Shown here: piece after piece, positions 23,049-27,926 of the stretch
Layout: each line of letters begins with the position of its first letter
Position numbering within the stretch: position 1 is the stretch's first letter
Assembly: GCA_041736915.1 (NCBI GenBank)
Contig: JBGSST010000065.1
Location: 1-27,926, forward strand
Source: JBGSST01 sp041736915
Lineage (GTDB): Bacteria > Bdellovibrionota > FAC87 > UBA2466
Direction of reading: 5' to 3'
Length of the DNA stretch: 27,926 nt
Program-made: the position numbers and the translations under genes
The notes under the pieces: generated by a model
What the model saw: only the letters and a program-made list of their open reading frames with translations
What the model was told of the DNA's origin: nothing
Databases searched by the model: none

Positions 23049-23780
23049 CTATTTAAAGAAGGTTCCCTTACCGGAGCTGAGCTTGCGGTAAGCCTGATCC
23101 AAACGGATGAAGCGGTGGCCTTGCGTGATGTCGCCGGCCAGGTCGGGATGGAATTTTTTCGCAAGCTCGCGGTAGCGCTTGTGGATGGCGTCCCAGGTCG
23201 GGGCGCGGTCCTCGATGCCCAAAACGTGAAGCGCGGTCTGTAAATCAGACGGTAGCGGCTTGGGGCCCGGAGGGGCTTTGCTCGACGTATTTTCAGGGCG
23301 CGGGCGATAGGACGAATAGCTGCCAGCGTTGGCGTGGTAGCTGCCCGTTTTGTAGCTGCCGGTCTGCTCGTCGGAGCTTTTTTGTGCCGGTCGCGCTTTC
23401 GATTTAGCCGCCGCAGGCCGGTTCCACCACCGCACGAAAACCATGTCGAAGAGCCCCACGACGGTAACTTTCACGAACCAAACGAGCACACCGAACACGA
23501 TCCCGAAGACGTTGGGAAAGCTCATTTCGGAAAGTGGCTTTAGACGGTTCTCTAAAGTGTTGGGGCGGTAGTAGGTGTAATAGAACGCCCAAAAGAGAAT
23601 GAACCCCACCGGAAAAACCAACCCGCCGGGAAGGCTGTCGATGTTCAGCTCGACGAAAAATTCGGCCGCCGCGAAGGCCACGAGGGAAACTACGACCCCG
23701 AAAAGGGAGTCGCGTTCATCGTGAAATTCCGGATTTGTCTCGGCTACTTGCCGGGCTGTGGAGTCTCGCTGCGCAGGCAT
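23049..23780 (-). CDS. Membrane-anchored protein with a C-terminal J-domain (DnaJ-like)
   Basis: J-domains stimulate the ATPase of Hsp70 (DnaK) chaperones. This 243-aa protein has three hydrophobic segments (about 27-45, 52-70 and 90-116). A Ser/Tyr/Gly-rich linker follows with three GSY repeats (TGSYKTGSYHANAGSYSSY, about 141-160). The J-domain occupies the last ~65 residues and contains the invariant HPD (His211-Pro-Asp213) in KKFHPDLAGD, a helix II with YRELA, and a helix III ending in LDQAYRKLSSG. A C-terminal J-domain behind membrane spans resembles DjlA- or TerB-type arrangements, but the TerB domain is missing. The role is probably recruiting DnaK to the inner membrane. The ATG at 23780 is followed by a hydrophilic ~25-residue N-terminus without a signal peptide. 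Confidence 0.85.
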   Translation of the reverse strand: MPAQRDSTARQVAETNPEFHDERDSLFGVVVSLVAFAAAEFFVELNIDSLPGGLVFPVGFILFWAFYYTYYRPNTLENRLKPLSEMSFPNVFGIVFGVLVWFVKVTVVGLFDMVFVRWWNRPAAAKSKARPAQKSSDEQTGSYKTGSYHANAGSYSSYRPRPENTSSKAPPGPKPLPSDLQTALHVLGIEDRAPTWDAIHKRYRELAKKFHPDLAGDITQGHRFIRLDQAYRKLSSGKGTFFK

Positions 23781-23919
23781 GAAAATCCCCTAAGGTTTGA
23801 ACCTAAAGGATGCAAAAAACCGCCCCTTTTTTTAGCCGGAGAGCGTCGTAAAAAGTGTAAAGATTTTGAACAGATGCCTAAAGCTAAGGCAGCCAAACGC
23901 CGAATATTCTTAAGTAAGA

Positions 23920-25293
23920 ATGCGCCAGCTCACTAAAAATCAAAAGCTCTACGCGAAAGTCATTGGCCTGCAGCTGCTGTTTCTGGCGGTAATGTTGGTG
24001 CTCGTGGGCAAGTGGCGCCCCGAAGCCGGCGCGGATTCGCAAAGCTACGTTCATCTCAGCCAAGCCTCGTTCACCGAGGTCTTCTCCAGCTCGCGCACCG
24101 CGGGCTACCCGTTACTCATTCGCGCGCTCCGTTTTTTAGTGGGCGGCGAAAACGCGATTCCGGCCTTTCAATTTTTGGCTCACGGATTTTCGACCTGGGT
24201 ATTTTGTCTCGGGTTAATGGCGATGGGTTTTGGCGCGCTACACGCGATACTGGGCGCCAGTGGATTGCTGTACGCTACGATCTTCCTTACCCACGTCAAC
24301 CGACTGCTGACCGATTCGCTAGGGGCAAGCCTCGCGATACTCTCCGCCGGCTTGTTTCTGATCCTTTGGCACCGTCCACGAAGCCGCAAGCTATGGCTCG
24401 CTTTTACCGCGTCGGTTTTTTTGGATTACCAGGTGCGGCCGGCCTATCTTTACCTCATCGCCGTTTTTCCTTTCGTCGCTTTGGTGTGGATGGGACTTGC
24501 GCGCTCGTTCGACTCCCGCATGTTCGGAAAGATCCTAGCGGCTTGCGCCCTGCCCTTTTTGCTCTTCTGCGGGTTCCGAGGAGTCGGCTTTGGCCATTTC
24601 GGTCTGGTTTCGTTCGGCGGCATGAACTTGATCGGAATCGCCGGTCAGTTTCTCACCGATGAACAAATACCTTCGCTGCCGGAGCATCTGCGAGAGCTCG
24701 CAAGTGTCGCACAGAGAATCAAACGGGAGAACAACGTGCTCTCGCCGTTCGCCCACGGTGTTTTCGATTACCACATCGTAGCCTCCAATTTTAATACGAC
24801 CACGCACCACGTTTTCTATCCCGCGGCGAGTCTGCTCGTGGGTGACGACCAGATTAAGATTAACCGCCTGCTTACGGATATGGCGCGCGTGCTGGTCATG
24901 CGATCACCCGGCCCCTTCGCGCACGTCGTTTATCTGAACTTGCAGATGGCGATCGGCGGAACGTTGCTACGTAACTTTCTTTTCCTCTTCGGGATACTCG
25001 CGGCGTTCATGGCTTACCTATTCAATCGCGGGCACAACCCGAAAAACAACGGGGCCGCCCTGCTACGCCTGTGGTCGCTCTCGGCTACCTACATGCTGGC
25101 GGGGGTAGCTATCATCGCAACTATCGAGCTGCCAGTGGGTCGCTACCTCGACGCACTCGGTATCTTCCTAACCCCGTGCGCACTACTGACCGCCGCCAGT
25201 CGCTGGGGCATGCCCTCGGCGCTTCGGTCTTCAGCTACGCTTAGCGCCGAAAACGCCTCCCCCACCGAGCTATCACGCCAATCCGCTGCGTGA
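23920..25293 (+). CDS. Polytopic membrane protein, GT-C glycosyltransferase-like
   Basis: This 457-aa protein has about ten hydrophobic segments. After the first span the loop contains GADSQSYVHLSQ (Asp39) and then SSRTAGYPLLIRALRFL. This arrangement, an acidic residue in loop one followed by a 'R.PGYP...'-like segment, is common in PMT-type GT-C transferases. Between about residues 235 and 315 a large hydrophilic region precedes the last spans. The C-terminus is a short polar tail. No adequate ribosome-binding site is visible before the ATG at 23920. It is followed after 43 bp by the methyltransferase gene, probably one transcript. It could also be a flippase-like or other surface-glycan membrane protein; the transferase call is moderate. 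Confidence 0.6.
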   Translation: MRQLTKNQKLYAKVIGLQLLFLAVMLVLVGKWRPEAGADSQSYVHLSQASFTEVFSSSRTAGYPLLIRALRFLVGGENAIPAFQFLAHGFSTWVFCLGLMAMGFGALHAILGASGLLYATIFLTHVNRLLTDSLGASLAILSAGLFLILWHRPRSRKLWLAFTASVFLDYQVRPAYLYLIAVFPFVALVWMGLARSFDSRMFGKILAACALPFLLFCGFRGVGFGHFGLVSFGGMNLIGIAGQFLTDEQIPSLPEHLRELASVAQRIKRENNVLSPFAHGVFDYHIVASNFNTTTHHVFYPAASLLVGDDQIKINRLLTDMARVLVMRSPGPFAHVVYLNLQMAIGGTLLRNFLFLFGILAAFMAYLFNRGHNPKNNGAALLRLWSLSATYMLAGVAIIATIELPVGRYLDALGIFLTPCALLTAASRWGMPSALRSSATLSAENASPTELSRQSAA

Positions 25294-25336
25294 TTCCGTA
25301 AAGGCGCGGGCTTTAAATTCCGATAACTCCTACAGA

Positions 25337-26113
25337 ATGTCTGCGACCGCAAAAACAACGGAAAACTGGGATCACCTCTGGAGTCAATTTCACGTCGGCG
25401 TTGCGCTGAGTCCCGCGCATGCGTTGCGGAGAAAATGGATCCTCGAGCAACTCGATCGTGGTGACGCGAACGATAGTCTACGCGTTATCGACGCCGGCTG
25501 CGGTCCGGGCGATCTGCTGGTTGAGGTACGCCGTGAATTCCCGAAGGCCGCGATCGCCGGTCTCGAGTTAAGCCCCCTGGCGGCCGGTATCGCGCGCCGA
25601 AAGAATCCCGGAGCCACCGTTCTCGTGGCTAACCTGGATCAGGTGTGGACTCCTCCGGCGCAGCTGCGGAAATGGGCGACCTACGCGGTTTGCTCCGAGA
25701 CGCTCGAAAACTGCGCGGACCCCGACGCGGTCGTGCGCAACTTGTCGGCAACGCTGAAGCCCGGTGGCCGCTTGCTCATCACGGTACCCGGCGGTCCGAT
25801 GACGGCGTATGACAGGTACCTGGGGCAAATGCGCCACTATACCGTCGCCAGCCTGCGTGAACTTCTGACCGCCAATGGTTTTGAAGTTGAACGCGTGAAT
25901 GGTATCGGTTTCCCCTTCTTCAATCTCTACCGGCTCGTGGTGCTGATGCGAGGAAGAAAGATGATTGGCGATGCCAGCTCTTTTCAGTCGTCACATCCTT
26001 CGCGCCTCGCGCGGCTCGCCTCGTTCTTTTTTCGCCACGCCTTCAAAATGAATCTCGCCTCCGTCGACCATGGCTGGCAGCTGGTGGCGGTGGCGCGCAA
26101 GGCCCGCAAGTAA
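25337..26113 (+). CDS. Class I SAM-dependent methyltransferase
   Basis: The product is 258 aa. Motif I is clear: LRVIDAGCGPGDLL (about residues 48-61), followed by an acidic end to the second strand (IAGLELSPLAAGIARRK) and a third-strand region with VLVANLDQV. Motif IV-like YAVCSETLENCADPDAVVRN and the usual LKPGGRLLITVPGG segment (motif VI) complete the Rossmann-type fold. The pattern is that of the Methyltransf_11/UbiE-like group, with an N-terminal WDHLWSQF segment. A sugar, lipid or small-molecule hydroxyl is a likely target given the glycan-type neighbours, but the substrate cannot be read from sequence. It lies 20 bp from the end of the convergent amidotransferase gene. Confidence 0.88.
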   Translation: MSATAKTTENWDHLWSQFHVGVALSPAHALRRKWILEQLDRGDANDSLRVIDAGCGPGDLLVEVRREFPKAAIAGLELSPLAAGIARRKNPGATVLVANLDQVWTPPAQLRKWATYAVCSETLENCADPDAVVRNLSATLKPGGRLLITVPGGPMTAYDRYLGQMRHYTVASLRELLTANGFEVERVNGIGFPFFNLYRLVVLMRGRKMIGDASSFQSSHPSRLARLASFFFRHAFKMNLASVDHGWQLVAVARKARK

Positions 26114-26132
26114 CGCGATCGCGGCCGGCTCG

Positions 26133-27926
26133 CTATACCGAGGGCTGAAAGCGGCGTATCCAGCTTGCCAGCGCGAAAAGCGCGAAAAGCAGATGGCCGT
26201 GGTCGCGCGTCTGCGACTCGTGCTCTCGCCAAAGCAGCTCTACCGTAGCGCGATTGAGCACCGACTCCGCCTCCTTCGAACGAAGCGTGTCCCATACCAG
26301 CGGCTTCCACCCGCCGGTGATCCAATGCGAAACGGGGGCGTTGAAGCCCGCCTTCGAACGGTGAATCACTTCCTGCGGAATCAGATCCTTGGCTACCTGA
26401 CGGAGCACTACTTTACCGACGGGCCCTTCCAACTTCTGCGTGGCCGGCAGCGCCGCGCACAGCTCCACCAAACGGTGATCCAGAAACGGACTTCGCACCT
26501 CGAGACCATGCCCCATGCTGGCACGGTCTACCTTCGTGAGAATGTCATCGACCAGCCACGTCTGGTAATCGACGAGCAGAAAACGATCGAGCCGGCCTAG
26601 CCCGTCGCCGCTCCGGTACGCTTCGCGGAACGGGTCGAGCACTTCGCGGGCGTCGGGCCTCACCATCAAATCGTGCAGCCGATCCGTTTCGATGAGACGG
26701 CGCCAAGACGCGTGCGCATCGCATTCGTCGAGCGGCGCCCCGGCGAGAAACTTTTTGAGCTTGTAGTTGAGGCTCACCTTGCCGCGGCTGTCGGGAATTT
26801 GTCCCGCCGCCGCCCGCATCGTGCGACGAAGCCAGCTGGGCAAGCGTCCCACCTTAGCGTGCAAAGCATTCGCCCGGTGCGTGGGGTAGCCGCCTAGAAG
26901 CTCGTCGGCCCCGTCACCGGACAAGGTCACGGTCACGTTTTGGCGCGCCATCCGGCAGAGCGCGTACGTAGGCACCAGTGACGTATCGGCGAATGGCTCA
27001 TCCTGCTTGCTGAAAATTTCCGCGAGTAGGTCCGGCGAGCTGCCCGATACGATCTCTTCGAAATGTTCGGTGCCCAAATTCTTGGCGACCAACCGGGCCC
27101 ACTGGGTTTCGTCGTACGTGTCCTCCTTGAAACCAATACTGAAGGTTTTTACCCTGCCCTTGGTCTCGCGGGAAACGAGCGCCGCCACCAAACTCGAATC
27201 TAGCCCGCCGCTCAGGAACACGCCGAGCGGGACGTCGGCCACCAGGCGTTGGCGAACGGCCGTCTGCAAAAGCTCGCGCAGGTCCTCGGCCTCGGGTCGG
27301 GCGAGGCGCTCTACCTGACGTTGCTTCCAGATCTCGGGAAGGTCCCAGTACTTCCGCAACGAGATCGCGCCCGAGCTTCGCTTCCACGTAAGAATGGTCG
27401 CGGGGGCAAGCCGTTTCACCCCCTGCACCAGCGACGACTCGCCCACGACGTAACCAAACGAAAGAAAGCCCGCCGCACTTTGTGGGTCGAGGGCGCAGGG
27501 CACCTGCCTAGACTCGATTACCGACGATAGTTCGGAGCCGAATACGACTCCGCCGCCAGTACGGTCGGCCCAATAGAGCGGCTTCACGCCGAGCCGATCG
27601 CGCACGAGGTATAGCGTTTCGCGCTCACCATCCCACAGGCCGAAGGCAAACATCCCCACGCACCGTTCGACGAATTCGATACCGTGCCGCAGGTACCCCT
27701 TGAGCAGCACCTCGGTATCGGACGTCGTACGGAAGTTGTCGCCCTCCCCTTCAAGCTCCGCGCGCAGCTCCTGAAAATTATAAATCTCGCCGTTGAAGGT
27801 CAGCGAAACGCGGCGGGCGTCGTCGACCATGGGCTGGCGCCCCCCTTCGAGATCGATCACGCTCAAGCGGCGATGGCCGAGCGCCGCGCCGGCGTCGAAG
27901 TGCATGCCTTCGGCGTCGGGGCCGCG
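26133..27926 (-). CDS. asnB: Asparagine synthetase-type glutamine amidotransferase, N-terminus cut by the window edge
   Basis: These enzymes use glutamine-derived ammonia and ATP to make an amide, classically asparagine from aspartate. The visible 597 residues start inside the N-terminal glutaminase domain at RGPDAEG, then LGHRRLSVIDL, FNGEIYNFQELR and SDTEVLLKGY. The missing ~45-50 residues include the expected catalytic Cys of MCGI. The synthetase domain has the PP-loop SGGLDSS (about 239-245 of the visible part), FSIGFKEDTYDE, LSGDGADELLGGYP, and the C-terminal VRSPFLDHRLVEL and KAGFNAPVSHW segments. The frame is open to the last base. Paralogues of this type commonly sit in surface-polysaccharide or exosortase gene sets, where they amidate sugar acids; the neighbouring GT-C and methyltransferase genes make that plausible. 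Plain asparagine synthesis remains possible. Confidence 0.92.
   Translation of the reverse strand, partial: RGPDAEGMHFDAGAALGHRRLSVIDLEGGRQPMVDDARRVSLTFNGEIYNFQELRAELEGEGDNFRTTSDTEVLLKGYLRHGIEFVERCVGMFAFGLWDGERETLYLVRDRLGVKPLYWADRTGGGVVFGSELSSVIESRQVPCALDPQSAAGFLSFGYVVGESSLVQGVKRLAPATILTWKRSSGAISLRKYWDLPEIWKQRQVERLARPEAEDLRELLQTAVRQRLVADVPLGVFLSGGLDSSLVAALVSRETKGRVKTFSIGFKEDTYDETQWARLVAKNLGTEHFEEIVSGSSPDLLAEIFSKQDEPFADTSLVPTYALCRMARQNVTVTLSGDGADELLGGYPTHRANALHAKVGRLPSWLRRTMRAAAGQIPDSRGKVSLNYKLKKFLAGAPLDECDAHASWRRLIETDRLHDLMVRPDAREVLDPFREAYRSGDGLGRLDRFLLVDYQTWLVDDILTKVDRASMGHGLEVRSPFLDHRLVELCAALPATQKLEGPVGKVVLRQVAKDLIPQEVIHRSKAGFNAPVSHWITGGWKPLVWDTLRSKEAESVLNRATVELLWREHESQTRDHGHLLFALFALASWIRRFQPSV

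Noticed and set aside
23793..23804. Small palindrome AGGTT-TG-AACCT upstream of the J-domain gene
   Set aside because: Arms of 5 bp with no recognisable promoter at the right distance; too short to call an operator.
1..27926. Mobile elements, CRISPR arrays, tRNA or rRNA genes
   Set aside because: No transposase or integrase motifs, no regularly spaced repeats, and no tRNA or rRNA landmark sequences were found on reading both strands. A dedicated tRNA or ncRNA scan was not possible.

Overview
The window (27,926 bp, GC-rich by eye) is densely coded chromosomal DNA from a Gram-negative bacterium. It carries a type IV pilus retraction ATPase, a TolC-type outer-membrane channel, a Wzy-like polymerase, an acyl-CoA carboxylase operon and many signal-peptide proteins. 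The mix of secreted orphan proteins, a protein-glutaminase-like enzyme, an App1-domain protein and a propionyl-CoA-type carboxylase fits Bdellovibrionota or another former 'deltaproteobacterial' lineage, but this is inferred from gene content alone. There is no intergenic gap over 300 bp. Several convergent neighbours overlap (44, 143 and 32 bp). I see no rRNA, tRNA, insertion sequence, CRISPR array or phage gene.

Layout. (1) 1-1248, minus strand: pilT, cut by the left edge, with a long Pro/Ala-rich tail. (2) 1332-7087: an envelope glycan block of an AftB-like GT-C transferase (+), a UbiA-family decaprenyl-phosphate phosphoribosyltransferase homologue (-), a Wzy-like polymerase (-) and a second GT-C transferase (+). 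Together these suggest a polyprenyl-linked pentofuranose donor and its use at the cell surface. (3) 6945-10509, minus strand: a three-gene acyl-CoA carboxylase operon (carboxyltransferase, biotin carboxylase, biotin carrier), with a candidate promoter and overlapping inverted repeat just before the first start codon.

(4) 10697-16939: two translationally coupled genes for large secreted proteins (670 and 1138 aa). The second has a transglutaminase-like Cys-His-Asp triad. They converge on a secreted protein-glutaminase-like gene with a triad of the same kind. This is the most unusual part of the window. (5) 17018-20195: a ChaN-domain protein and an orphan TolC-family channel, transcribed divergently from a 25-bp gap. 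(6) 20223-22826, minus strand: a likely operon of an App1-domain phosphatase, a secreted protein with a C-terminal membrane anchor, and a small exported protein built from a duplicated unit. (7) 22881-23780: a 52-aa single-span membrane protein gene and a membrane-anchored J-domain gene. (8) 23920-27926: a third GT-C-like membrane protein, a SAM methyltransferase, and an asparagine-synthetase-type amidotransferase that runs off the right edge, probably another surface glycan locus.

All assignments rest on reading motifs by eye. No database search or structure prediction was run.
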